From assembly GCF_014648435.1 (NCBI RefSeq), contig NZ_BMRC01000009.1:248001-312000 (forward strand): a DNA stretch of 64,000 nucleotides, in the 5' to 3' direction. Below the pieces are notes generated by a model. That model saw nothing but the letters and a program-made list of their open reading frames with translations, ran no database searches and was not told the origin of the DNA. The DNA comes from Nonomuraea spiralis. Its GTDB lineage: Bacteria; Actinomycetota; Actinomycetes; Streptosporangiales; Streptosporangiaceae. How positions within the stretch are numbered: position 1 is the first letter of the stretch; every line of letters begins with the position of its first letter. Both the position numbers and the translations under genes were made by a program. This document shows positions 14,787-23,143 of this stretch, in pieces.

Positions 14787-17700
14787 ATGCAGCCGATGGC
14801 AGCACGACAATTACTGGGCGGACTACGGCGTAAGGGACGGCTCGCCGCCGCCACCGCGGTCGCCGCGGTGCTGGTGAGCAGCATCGTGACGGCGGCGTAC
14901 GCCGACCCGGGGGAGCAGGGCCGAGGCCGCCCGACCCCCACCCCCACGAGCACCCCCGCCGCCCCGCCCGCGCTCACCCCCGCCACCGGCTCGTACCTGG
15001 AGGGAACGGCGAAGGTCGCCGCGGTCCCGGTCACCGCCGGAGACAGCGTCACGAAGCTCGACATCGACGGCGCCCCCGTCGAGGCCACGAAGACGGTCGG
15101 CGTCTCCAAGCTGGCCTTCGAGGTCGGCTCGAACTCCACCGAGGCGCAGTACCACAGCTACGTCCTGGTCAACGGGTCGTACAAGGCCGAGATCGGCGAC
15201 TTCGTCAACCAGCGGGCCACCATCGAGATCCCGAACGCGAACCTGGTCAAGGGCGAGAACACCGTCGAGATCGTGGTCGGCACGATCCAGTCCTCCTGCG
15301 GGCTCAACTACGACGACTTCGTCCTGTCCGACGTGGGCCTCGAACTGCTCGGCGAGGTGGCCGACGGCGAGGACAACCCCTACACCTTCAACTTCGGCGA
15401 CGGCTCCTGCGGCAGCAACTCCACGCTGCTCAAGCGCGCCACGCTCAAGTTCTTCACGCAGTCCGACCCGCAGGGCACCACCGGCCTGGCCGCCGACGTG
15501 GACACCACCAAGCTGTCCAACGGCGAGCACGTGATCGCCGCCGCCACCGCCGCGGGCGCGACCGTCAGGAACACCGTGACGGTGAACAACGCCCCGGCGG
15601 GCGCGCCGCGGCTGATGCCCACCGACGGCACGCTCGTGGCCGGCGCCAAGACGGTGTACGCGACCGTACCGGCGGCCGGGACGGGCGGCGTCGAGTCGCT
15701 GACCGTCGACGGCGCCAAGCCGGTCACCAGGCCCACCCTCGGCAACGGCGCCGCCATGCTCGCCTTCGACGTGGCCGCGGACCCGATCGAGGACAAGTAC
15801 GACAACTTCCTGCTGGTCAACGGCAAGCGCATCGACCTGGGCGGCACCTGGACGAGCCGGCGCGTGACCATCGCGGTCCCGGCCAGGTTCCTGATCCCGG
15901 GCGAGAACACGATCAAGGTCGTCACCGGCGACTACAAGGAGTCCTGCGGCGTCAACCGCGACGACTTCACGATCGCGAACCTCGCCCTCACCCTCGACGG
16001 CGCCACCGTGACGGGCAAGGACATCAAGCCGTCGTACGACCTGGGCGACGGCGACTGCGGCAGCGACCAGGCCCGCCCGCGCGAGGCCGAGCTGCGCTAC
16101 ACCCTCGACGCCCCCGCCGTGCACGTCGTCCAGACGCTCGGCTCGGGCCAGGCGACGCTCGGCTTCACCGTGGGCAGCAACTCGATCGAGGCGCGCTACC
16201 AGAACTTCGTGCTGGTCAACGGCCAGAAGGTGGTGCTCGACGGCGACTTCGTGAGCCGCCGGGTGGACCTGCCGATCCCCAACGAGTACCTGGTGCCCGG
16301 CTGGAACACGATCGACTTCGTGGCCGGCACGTACCCCACGTCCTGCGGCGCCAACCGGGACGACTTCACGATCTCCAACATCAGCCTCACCCCGGCGCAG
16401 GGCACCGCCGCCGGCCAGATGCTCAAGACCTCGTACGGCATGGGCGACGGCAACTGCGGCGACACGGTCAACCCGCTGACCGAGATCGACCTGGAGTTCC
16501 TGGTGGACGCCCCGGCCCGCGGCCTGCGCGCCGACCTGGACACCACCGCGATCAAGGACGGCCGGCACACCCTGGCGGCCAAGTCGTCCAGCGGCGAGAC
16601 GGCCAGTCGTGTGCTGATCACCGACAACTCCGCGCCGAAGGTCGCGCGCAGCGTCCCCGCCGCGGACGAGCGGATCACCGCGTCGGTCATCCTGGACGTC
16701 ACGCTCGACGACGCCTCCGGAGTCGTGTCCGGCCCCGACGTCAAGCTCGACGGACAGCCCGTGGAACTCGGCGTCCAGATCGGCCCCGGCCTGAAGGCGG
16801 GCCGCCACACCCTGGCCGTCACCGGCGTCGACGGGCTCGGCAACACCGCCGCCCAGGAGATCGTCTTCGAGTCGGCCGGCATCCCCGACGTCCCCGCCGA
16901 GCTGACCCCGGCCTCCGGGAGCGCCGACGTGTCGGACCCCGTCACGCTCTCCGCCAAGGTCGGCGAGCCGGGCGGGGGCCAGGTGACGGCCACGTTCTCC
17001 GAGGCCAAGATCCTCAGCCCGGACGAGGCGTACCAGGGCACGGCCACGGCGCTGCCGACGACGTTGCGGGTGCCGGGCGAGCAGCGGGTCAAGGCCGACG
17101 GGCTCGAACCCGGCGACGGCCGTACGCTCGACGCCCCCACCGGCCGCGACCTCGTCTACCAGCGGTACGACGTCAAGGTGCAGGGCCACGTGGACCAGCC
17201 CGTCCTGCGCTGGGAGGGCGTCGCCGACCCCGAACGCCTGGTCTCGCTGCGGGCATGGAACACCAAGGCCAAGGCGTGGGACCTGCTGACCAGCGCCCGC
17301 GGCGCGGCCGACGGCAAGACGGTCCTCACGGCCGTCGTCGGCCAGGACCACGTGGACCGGCAGCAGGTGCACGTCATGGTGACCGCCGAGGACCCGTTCG
17401 CCGACGACATCGACGCCGGTGACCCGAACGGCTTCGCCGACCCCGCCACGTACGACTTCTCGCTCGTGCACCTCACCGACACCCAGTACATCTCCGAGGG
17501 CGCGGTGGAGCAGGAGACCGCCGAGGAGCGCGCGGTGTGGGAGTCGGCCTACTCCGGCATCGTCAACTGGATCACCGCCAACAAGGACCAGCGCAAGATC
17601 TCCTACGTCGCCCACACCGGCGACATCATCGAGAACAACATCAGGAAGCCCGCCGACGAGGCCACGCAGCGCGAGGTCGTCGGCGAGTTCGAGGTGTCGT

Positions 17701-18752
17701 CGAAGCAGCAGCGCGTGCTCGACGAGGCCGGCATCCCGAACGGCGTCATCGCCGGCAACCACGACAACCAGTCGGGCACCGAGGACGGCCCCGGGGCGAT
17801 CTACAACAAGTACTACGGCCCGTCCCGCTACCAGGACGCGTCGCGCGGCTGGCAACACGCCAAGTACGGCGGCCCGTGGAAGGAGGGCGACAACCAGAAC
17901 CACTACGACCTGTTCTCCGCGGGCGGCCTGGACTTCGTGGTCGTCGGCCTGTCGTACGGCGTGACCAGGGACGAGGCCGAGTGGGCCGACTCGATCTTCA
18001 AGAAGTTCCCGGACCGCAACGGCATCCTGCTCTCCCACGACTACCTCGTGCCGAGCACCAACCCCGACGGCCGCGGGGCCGGGTTCTCCGCCCCCGACGG
18101 CTCGATGCTCTACAAGACGGTGGTCGAGAAGAACCCGAACGTCTTCCTCATCCTCGCCGGTCACGAGCACGGCGTGGGCACCAACGTGAAGCCGAAGGTG
18201 GGCCAGGTCGGCAACGGCGTGGTCGAGCTGCTGGCCGACTACCAGTTCTACACCGTCTCGGCCGACCGGCTCGGGCTCACCGAGATCGGCGGCTACAAGC
18301 CGGACGACCAGCTCCAGTTCGGGGCGAGCTACTTCCGGCTGCTGCAGTTCAACGTCAAGCGGGCCGAGCTGAGCGTGGACACCTACTCCCCGCTGCTCGG
18401 CGACTTCGGCGCCGGCGAGTTCGACCCGCTGCGCCGCTACGACGGGCGCGAGGACAACATGGTCCTGCCCGTCGATCTCACCACCCGGACGACGAGTTTC
18501 CAGACCGACTCCCTGGCGCTCTACAAGCCCACGAAGATCATCGGCAGGAGCACCGCCGCCTCGGGCCAGGTCGCCTCGGTGACCTGGAAGCACCTCAAGG
18601 ACGACACGGCCTACGCCTGGTTCGTCACGGCACGCTCCGCGGGCGGCGGCGTCACCGCCTCCGAGCCGAGCGTCTTCGTCACCAAGGACGAGCACGGCCG
18701 CCCCGGCAAGTGGGGACCGGACTCGCCCATGTACCGCTGGTTCACCCGCTGA
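14787..18752 (+). CDS. Large secreted metallophosphoesterase with three repeated modules
   Basis: The 1321-residue precursor has a signal peptide (residues about 15-40). Three related modules follow (about 62-235, 277-430, 450-578), each with FVLVNG or LLVNG, an SCGxNxDDF motif and a GDGxCG motif. Then come Ig-like linkers and a calcineurin-type phosphoesterase domain from about residue 890: HLTDTQ, GDIIENN, GNHDN near 990 and GHEHG near 1125, the metal ligands of that fold. A fibronectin-like domain closes the protein. It should hydrolyse phosphoesters outside the cell. The ATG at 14787 follows GGAAGGA at 6 nt. Confidence 0.88.
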   Translation: MQPMAARQLLGGLRRKGRLAAATAVAAVLVSSIVTAAYADPGEQGRGRPTPTPTSTPAAPPALTPATGSYLEGTAKVAAVPVTAGDSVTKLDIDGAPVEATKTVGVSKLAFEVGSNSTEAQYHSYVLVNGSYKAEIGDFVNQRATIEIPNANLVKGENTVEIVVGTIQSSCGLNYDDFVLSDVGLELLGEVADGEDNPYTFNFGDGSCGSNSTLLKRATLKFFTQSDPQGTTGLAADVDTTKLSNGEHVIAAATAAGATVRNTVTVNNAPAGAPRLMPTDGTLVAGAKTVYATVPAAGTGGVESLTVDGAKPVTRPTLGNGAAMLAFDVAADPIEDKYDNFLLVNGKRIDLGGTWTSRRVTIAVPARFLIPGENTIKVVTGDYKESCGVNRDDFTIANLALTLDGATVTGKDIKPSYDLGDGDCGSDQARPREAELRYTLDAPAVHVVQTLGSGQATLGFTVGSNSIEARYQNFVLVNGQKVVLDGDFVSRRVDLPIPNEYLVPGWNTIDFVAGTYPTSCGANRDDFTISNISLTPAQGTAAGQMLKTSYGMGDGNCGDTVNPLTEIDLEFLVDAPARGLRADLDTTAIKDGRHTLAAKSSSGETASRVLITDNSAPKVARSVPAADERITASVILDVTLDDASGVVSGPDVKLDGQPVELGVQIGPGLKAGRHTLAVTGVDGLGNTAAQEIVFESAGIPDVPAELTPASGSADVSDPVTLSAKVGEPGGGQVTATFSEAKILSPDEAYQGTATALPTTLRVPGEQRVKADGLEPGDGRTLDAPTGRDLVYQRYDVKVQGHVDQPVLRWEGVADPERLVSLRAWNTKAKAWDLLTSARGAADGKTVLTAVVGQDHVDRQQVHVMVTAEDPFADDIDAGDPNGFADPATYDFSLVHLTDTQYISEGAVEQETAEERAVWESAYSGIVNWITANKDQRKISYVAHTGDIIENNIRKPADEATQREVVGEFEVSSKQQRVLDEAGIPNGVIAGNHDNQSGTEDGPGAIYNKYYGPSRYQDASRGWQHAKYGGPWKEGDNQNHYDLFSAGGLDFVVVGLSYGVTRDEAEWADSIFKKFPDRNGILLSHDYLVPSTNPDGRGAGFSAPDGSMLYKTVVEKNPNVFLILAGHEHGVGTNVKPKVGQVGNGVVELLADYQFYTVSADRLGLTEIGGYKPDDQLQFGASYFRLLQFNVKRAELSVDTYSPLLGDFGAGEFDPLRRYDGREDNMVLPVDLTTRTTSFQTDSLALYKPTKIIGRSTAASGQVASVTWKHLKDDTAYAWFVTARSAGGGVTASEPSVFVTKDEHGRPGKWGPDSPMYRWFTR
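14970..16524 (+). repeat. Three divergent protein-level repeats in the phosphoesterase
   Basis: SCGLNYDDF, SCGVNRDDF and SCGANRDDF are encoded near 15294, 15942 and 16341, and GDGSCG, GDGDCG and GDGNCG follow each. Modules 1 and 2 are separated by an extra Ig-like linker; modules 2 and 3 are almost adjacent. The paired cysteines suggest one disulfide per module. Confidence 0.75.
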
Positions 18753-18765
18753 TCCGGCTCCCTCC

Positions 18766-18793
18766 GCCGCCCCGGGCCCGCGCCCGGGGCGGC
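18766..18793 (+). terminator. GC hairpin between the phosphoesterase and HupE-like genes
   Basis: GCCGCCCCGGG (18766-18776) pairs with CCCGGGGCGGC (18783-18793) over a 6-nt loop, 14 nt after the phosphoesterase stop. It may terminate or attenuate read-through into the HupE-like gene. Confidence 0.55.
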
Positions 18794-18823
18794 GCCCTTC
18801 CCCCTGACCTGGAGAGACCAGAC

Positions 18824-19948
18824 ATGCCTCGCTGGCGCTGGCCGTACGCCGTCGTCCTCGCCGTCATCCTCTGTGGAGCGCTGGCCGACCTGCTGCACCC
18901 GGCCCCCGCGGCCGCGCACGACGCCACCACGAAGGCCCACGCCGAGGTGACCGGCACGGCCGCCGATGTCAGGGTCGTGCTCGACCTGGAGTACGACCTG
19001 CTCATGAAGTCGGCCTGGCTCTACGCCGAGGCGTACGAGGCCAAGGAGCGCGCCGAGCAGCTCCGGCAGCTCGCGGCCAACCGCGACGCGGTGTTCGGCT
19101 ACGTCACCCGCCGCTTCGCCGTCGCCCGCGACGACCGGCCGTGCGTCCCCAGCCAGGTGGGCGCGGCGGACGTGCACCCGCGCGGCAAGGCCGCCTTCGC
19201 GACGCTGACCCTCGCCTACACCTGCCCGGCGGACGGGGGCGAGGCGGCGATCTCCAGCGCCCTGTTCCCCGACGCCGAGTCGTTCGTCCACAGCACCCAG
19301 ACGCTCCTGCGCTACGACCTGGACGGCAGCAAGGGCTCGGCCGTCCTGACCGCGCAGAGCCCGACCCTGCGCGTCGGGGAACGCGCGGCCACCGGCCAGA
19401 TCGGGGAGTTCTTCCTGCTCGGCGTCGAGCACCTCGCCCTCGGCCTGGACCACGTCTTCTTCCTGCTCACCCTGATCATCGGCGCCCGCCGCCCGCGTGA
19501 CGTCGTGCTCACCGCCTCCGCTTTCACGGTGGCCCACAGCATCACGTTCCTGCTGGCCGCGATGGGTGTCGTGAACGTGCCCAGCCAGATCGTCGAGCCG
19601 GTCATCGCCGGTTCCATCGTCGTCGTCGCGCTCGCGAACCTCCTCGGCCGCGACCGGCCGGGCGCCTGGCGGCTGCCGGTCGTCTTCGCCTTCGGCCTGA
19701 TGCACGGGCTGGGCTTCGCGGGCGCGCTCGACATCCACGAGAGCGGGTCGTGGGAGCTGCTGCTGTCGCTGCTGAGCTTCAACGTCGGGATCGAGGTGAC
19801 CCAGCTCGCGATCATCGCGGTGCTCTTCCCGCTGCTGGTGCTCCTGCGGCGGACGGCCGCGGCCCGCTGGGCGGTGGCCGCGGTGTCCCTGTCGATCGTG
19901 GTGGTCAGCGCGTACTGGTTCCTCGACCGGCTGCCGCTCCCGCTCTGA
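18824..19948 (+). CDS. HupE/UreJ-like membrane protein
   Basis: The 374-residue protein starts with a signal peptide or signal anchor, has an exported region of about 170 residues, then five to six transmembrane helices. The helical part begins with HLALGLDHVFFLLTL, the HxxxGxDHxxF motif of HupE/UreJ proteins, and includes FTVAHSITF and MHGLGFAGALDI with further histidines. HupE/UreJ proteins are linked to nickel or cobalt handling, but the version with an exported N-terminal domain has no established substrate. The ATG at 18824 follows GGAGAG. It lies 71 nt after the phosphoesterase and may share its transcript. Confidence 0.82.
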   Translation: MPRWRWPYAVVLAVILCGALADLLHPAPAAAHDATTKAHAEVTGTAADVRVVLDLEYDLLMKSAWLYAEAYEAKERAEQLRQLAANRDAVFGYVTRRFAVARDDRPCVPSQVGAADVHPRGKAAFATLTLAYTCPADGGEAAISSALFPDAESFVHSTQTLLRYDLDGSKGSAVLTAQSPTLRVGERAATGQIGEFFLLGVEHLALGLDHVFFLLTLIIGARRPRDVVLTASAFTVAHSITFLLAAMGVVNVPSQIVEPVIAGSIVVVALANLLGRDRPGAWRLPVVFAFGLMHGLGFAGALDIHESGSWELLLSLLSFNVGIEVTQLAIIAVLFPLLVLLRRTAAARWAVAAVSLSIVVVSAYWFLDRLPLPL

Positions 19949-20951
19949 GCGACCACAGGCGGCCGGCTCCCCAGGCGAGCAGGGCCAGCACGCCGACCAG
20001 CAGGTACTCGATGGCCGGGATCCTGACGGCCTCGTTCGTGCCGGCGAGGTCGCCGCGCAGGGCGTACACGGCGAGCAGGGCCGTCGCGTAGCAGCCGGTC
20101 AGCACCCAGCGGGCGGCCCGCGACAGGCCCAGGCCGTGCATCTGCGTGATCACGAAGACACCGAGGAAGCCGAACAGGAACATCGGCCACAACCCGTCCG
20201 GGCCGGAGGTCATGACGGCCACCAGCGTGCCGTGGACCACGACGGCCAGCTCCAGCGCCACCGTCCAGTAGCGGTTGGTGTGCGCCCTGGTGAGGAACAG
20301 GCTGCCCTGGAGCAGCAGCAGGAACATGTAGAAGAAGCCGATCAGGTGGCCGGGCGTGGACTCGGCAGGGTGGTACCAGAACGTGTAGACCGCGGCCCAG
20401 CTGAACAGGTAACCGTGGTAGCGGCGGGCGAAGTCGACGATCTCCCGCTTGATGGGCGCGGGCCTGCCGAGGAACAGGCCGCGCCGCCGGTTCTCCATGA
20501 TGAGGACGACGACCAGCAGGAGGATGACCGAGCCCTGGGAGCTGTAGATCGACACGTCCTGGGCCAGGCCGTCGTAGAACAGGTGGGTCTGCAGCGTGTG
20601 CAGGGCGATGAACCCGGCGTTGACCGCGAGGGCGACGACGTTGATCGGGTGGAGGCCCGTGGAGTAGCGGCGGACCCGGGTCTGGGCGTAGTGGATCAGC
20701 CACCAGAACACGATCTGGTGGGCGGCGTAACCGGCCCAGGCCGACAGCCTGGTCCACACGGTGGGCTCGGGCAGTTTCCAGTAGTACCAGGACGCGCCCT
20801 GGTCGGGCAGCAGCACGACGTCGTGCAGCCGCTCGCCCAGCAGCCAGATCAGGCCGGTCAGGACGGCGCTCGCGACCACCCCGGCGACCAGCACGACCTC
20901 GGGCCGGACCGCGTCTAACGTTTTCTTTCTATGATGGAATACTTCCACCAT
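19905..20951 (-). CDS. Multi-pass membrane protein of unknown function
   Basis: A 348-residue protein with roughly nine or ten hydrophobic helices. Recognisable features are aromatic-rich loops (GASWYYWKLPEPTVW, YTFWYHPAESTPGH) and histidines within helices. I recognise no family. The ATG at 20951 lies inside the palindromic operator of the divergent marR gene and has no ribosome-binding site, so a leaderless start or a GTG further in is possible. Its 3' end overlaps the HupE-like gene tail to tail by 44 bp. Shared control with the marR-SDR operon is likely. Confidence 0.75.
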   Translation of the reverse strand: MVEVFHHRKKTLDAVRPEVVLVAGVVASAVLTGLIWLLGERLHDVVLLPDQGASWYYWKLPEPTVWTRLSAWAGYAAHQIVFWWLIHYAQTRVRRYSTGLHPINVVALAVNAGFIALHTLQTHLFYDGLAQDVSIYSSQGSVILLLVVVLIMENRRRGLFLGRPAPIKREIVDFARRYHGYLFSWAAVYTFWYHPAESTPGHLIGFFYMFLLLLQGSLFLTRAHTNRYWTVALELAVVVHGTLVAVMTSGPDGLWPMFLFGFLGVFVITQMHGLGLSRAARWVLTGCYATALLAVYALRGDLAGTNEAVRIPAIEYLLVGVLALLAWGAGRLWSLRAGAAAGRGTSTR

Positions 20952-20955
20952 AGAA
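20927..20955. promoter_or_regulatory. MarR operator between divergent genes
   Basis: A 29-bp dyad: TTCTATG (20927-20933) and TGGAA (20935-20939) pair with TTCCA (20943-20947) and CATAGAA (20949-20955), with single-base mismatches between the arms. TATGAT at 20930-20935 looks like the -10 box of marR, so a bound repressor would cover both start regions. Confidence 0.78.
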
Positions 20956-20969
20956 ATATAAGGGGTGAC

Positions 20970-21422
20970 ATGACGGCGTACGACCTGATGGTGCTCATCC
21001 GCCGGCTCAACGTGGAGAGCGACCGGTTCGTCGAGGGCTTCGCCGTGGCGCACCGGTCCCACCGGACCGACATGAACGCCCTGGTGGTCATCCTCGACGC
21101 CCACCTCGCCGGTCACCCGCTCTCGCCCGGCGAACTGGGGACCGCGCTCAACCTCAGCGCCCCCGCCACGACGGCCCTCCTCGACCGTCTGGAACAGGCC
21201 GGCCACGTCGGACGGCGGCGCGACGCCGGCGACCGCCGCAAGGTCGAGGTCGTCATCAACGAGCAGGCCGTCGAACTGGCGGGCACGTTCTTCGCCCCGC
21301 TGGTCCGCCACCTCACCGCGGCGATCGACGCGTTCACCCCGGAGGAACGGGAGATCGTCGGCAGGTTCCTCGCCGGGGCGATCGAGGCGACCGTGGCGGC
21401 CAGGAAGGAGCACGAGGCATGA
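20970..21422 (+). CDS. MarR-family transcriptional regulator
   Basis: This 150-residue protein has the winged-helix MarR layout: LSPGELGTALNLSAPATTAL as the helix-turn-helix (about 51-70), LLDRLEQAGHVGRRRDAGDRR in two parts as the recognition-to-wing segment, and terminal dimerisation helices. It should bind the dyad at 20927-20955 and repress itself, the SDR gene and perhaps the divergent membrane gene. The ATG at 20970 follows AAGGGGTG. The next gene starts within the stop codon region (4-bp overlap), so the pair is translationally coupled. The inducer is unknown. Confidence 0.88.
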   Translation: MTAYDLMVLIRRLNVESDRFVEGFAVAHRSHRTDMNALVVILDAHLAGHPLSPGELGTALNLSAPATTALLDRLEQAGHVGRRRDAGDRRKVEVVINEQAVELAGTFFAPLVRHLTAAIDAFTPEEREIVGRFLAGAIEATVAARKEHEA

Positions 21423-22177
21423 GCGGGGCCCGTTCGATCGTGATCACGGGCGGCACCCGCGGCCTCGGGCTCGGCCTGGCCCGCTCGCTGGTCGCGCTGG
21501 GGCACCGGGTCACCGTGTGCGGCACCGACCCGGACCGCGTTGCCGCCGCGGAGGCCGAGCTGGGCGTGCCCGCCCTCGTGGCCGACGTCACCGACCGCGC
21601 CCGCGTCCAGGACCTCTGGGACGAGGCCGTACGGCGGCACGGGCGGGTGGACATCTGGGTCAACAACGCCGGGATCTCCCACCACCGGCTCCCGCTGTGG
21701 CGGCTGCCCGCCGGCGAGGCCCGCGCGGTGGTCGAGGTCAACCTGCTGGGGACGGTCAACGGCTGCGCGGTCGCGGCGGCGGGCATGGCGGGGCAGGGCG
21801 GCGGCCACATCTGGAACATGGAGGGGCTGGGCAGCGACGGCCGTACCGTGCCCGGTCTCGGCGTCTACGGGGCGACGAAGCGGGCCGTGACGTACCTGAC
21901 CGGGGCGCTGGCCAAGGAGGCCCCGGACGGTGTCACGGCTGGCCTGCTCAGCCCCGGCATGGTGGTCACCGACCTGCTGACGTACGGCTACTCGGAGGCC
22001 GAACGGGAGCGGGCGGGCCGGATCTTCGCGATCCTCGCCGATCCGGTGGAGGTCGTGGCGCCGTGGCTGGCCGAGCGGCTGGTCTCCCGGGCGCGGAACG
22101 GCGCCCACGTGCGCCGGCTGACGGCTGCCAAGATCGCCTACCGGTTCGCGAAGGCCCCCTTCGTACGGCGCCCCTGA
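21419..22177 (+). CDS. SDR-family NAD(P)-dependent oxidoreductase
   Basis: The 252-residue classical SDR shows TGGTRGLGLGLA (residues 10-21) for NAD(P) binding, NNAG near 82-85 and YGATK near 153-157 as the catalytic YxxxK. The catalytic Ser is not at the usual spacing: the region reads NMEGLGSDG, with a Ser 11 rather than 13 residues before the Tyr. It probably reduces or oxidises a small hydroxy or keto compound sensed by the MarR regulator. It overlaps marR by 4 bp. Confidence 0.88.
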   Translation: MSGARSIVITGGTRGLGLGLARSLVALGHRVTVCGTDPDRVAAAEAELGVPALVADVTDRARVQDLWDEAVRRHGRVDIWVNNAGISHHRLPLWRLPAGEARAVVEVNLLGTVNGCAVAAAGMAGQGGGHIWNMEGLGSDGRTVPGLGVYGATKRAVTYLTGALAKEAPDGVTAGLLSPGMVVTDLLTYGYSEAERERAGRIFAILADPVEVVAPWLAERLVSRARNGAHVRRLTAAKIAYRFAKAPFVRRP

Positions 22178-22201
22178 CCCCGTTCGTTCGGCCCGCTCGC
22201 C

Positions 22202-22252
22202 TGTTCGCTCAGCCTTCCTGTTCGCTCAGGCTTCCCGTTTGCTCAGCCTTCC
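22202..22252. repeat. 17-bp tandem repeat, three copies
   Basis: TGTTCGCTCAGCCTTCC (22202-22218) is followed by two imperfect copies (22219-22235 and 22236-22252, two changes each) and the beginning of a fourth. The array runs into the last codons of the leftward P-loop gene, so its stop codon at 22243 lies inside the repeat. Confidence 0.75.
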
Positions 22253-22707
22253 TGTTTGCGGATCAGGAATCCGCCCCGGCCGTCGAACTCCACCGCGTAC
22301 ACCGCGTCGAACCCGTCGGACGCGCGCGGCCGGCGCAGCCGTCTGAGCGTCGCGAAGACGCCCACCTCCGGGACCCGCGCCCGGCCCATGCGCTCGGCGT
22401 TGCGCTGGAGCGAGCTCTTGACGTTGGGCGGGAACCAGTAGGCCACCACGCGCGCGCCGTGCTCCCGGCCGGCCACGATGAGCGGCTGCCACTCCTCGGG
22501 CGAGGCGTTGGTGTTGTCCACGGCCACGTTCCGGTCCTCCTCCAGCGCCTCGCGGATCAGCTGGAGCTGGCGGTGCTGGCGGCGGCGGGCGTTGGGGAAG
22601 TCGTCCTTGCTCACGTGCGCGTGCGTGGCGGCCAGGCAGCGCCGGTAGAAGGTGGACTTGCCGGAGGCTTGGAGGCCGATGAGCACGGCCACCTCCCGAT
22701 CGATCAT
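22243..22707 (-). CDS. P-loop kinase/ATPase (polynucleotide-kinase-like)
   Basis: A 154-residue single-domain P-loop protein. Walker A is GLQASGKST (11-19). A SKDDF motif near 33-37, RNVAVDNTNASPEEW near 59-73 and a basic lid (VKSSLQRNAERMGRARVP) match the kinase part of T4 Pnkp-like proteins, which phosphorylate 5'-hydroxyl ends of nucleic acids; small-molecule kinases share this pattern. The start at 22707 sits 6 nt after TAAGCT, consistent with a leaderless transcript. The C-terminal codons come from a tandem repeat. Confidence 0.78.
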   Translation of the reverse strand: MIDREVAVLIGLQASGKSTFYRRCLAATHAHVSKDDFPNARRRQHRQLQLIREALEEDRNVAVDNTNASPEEWQPLIVAGREHGARVVAYWFPPNVKSSLQRNAERMGRARVPEVGVFATLRRLRRPRASDGFDAVYAVEFDGRGGFLIRKQEG

Positions 22708-22744
22708 GGTTCCAGCTTATTGGGGTCCGGACCGGACCCGGGCC

Positions 22745-22792
22745 TGGACAGGCTAACGTCGTTAGCCTAGAGTATGGCTAACAGCGTTAGCC
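22745..22792 (+). promoter_or_regulatory. Promoter with two identical-arm operators
   Basis: A -35-like TGGACA (22745-22750) and -10-like TAGAGT (22768-22773) are separated by exactly 17 nt. That spacer is itself the palindrome GGCTAACGTCGTTAGCC (22751-22767), and a second one, GGCTAACAGCGTTAGCC, follows at 22776-22792. The TetR gene at the end of this operon is the obvious binding partner. Confidence 0.82.
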
Positions 22793-22804
22793 ATGGAGGA
22801 CATC

Positions 22805-23143
22805 ATGACCGTCGTGACCGTCAGGCGTGTGACCGGCCGAACCGCCTGGGCCCTGCTCGCCGCCTTCTGCCTCGCCTTCCTCGTGTTCGAGGTGGTCAAG
22901 TACGGGGGCGCCTCGCCGGTCAGCTCGGTGTTGTTCGTGTTGCTGCCGTACGCGACCAGGTTCGGCGGGCCGGCCGTGGTGCACGACCTCGCGCATCGTC
23001 CGTGGATCCCGCTGGCCGTACTGGTCGGCTACTCGGTCTCGTCGCTCAACTGGGTGCCGGTCTTCACGGCGGGGCTGGCCTGGATGACGTACGTGGCGGT
23101 CGCCCGCGTTCTCGGTCACGGTCCGAGGAGTGCGCGTGGCTGA
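22805..23143 (+). CDS. Small membrane protein upstream of a TetR gene
   Basis: A 112-residue protein with three to four hydrophobic helices (AWALLAAFCLAFLVFEVV, VSSVLFVLLPYATRF, PLAVLVGYSVSSLNWVPVF). I recognise no family. The ATG at 22805 has GGAGGA 4 nt upstream; the ATG at 22793 lacks a site and touches the second operator. It is the first gene after a doubly operated promoter and overlaps the TetR gene by 8 bp, so it is probably what that regulator controls. Confidence 0.75.
   Translation: MTVVTVRRVTGRTAWALLAAFCLAFLVFEVVKYGGASPVSSVLFVLLPYATRFGGPAVVHDLAHRPWIPLAVLVGYSVSSLNWVPVFTAGLAWMTYVAVARVLGHGPRSARG

Noticed and set aside
14823..18695. A 1290-codon open frame on the minus strand opposite the phosphoesterase gene
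   Set aside because: It is a composition shadow: high GC leaves antisense frames open. The translation is Val/Asp/Arg/Gly-rich with no domain, and the opposite strand has a clear secreted enzyme.
22202..22252. Tandem 17-mers as a possible CRISPR array
   Set aside because: The copies are directly adjacent with no unique spacers, and no cas genes are present.
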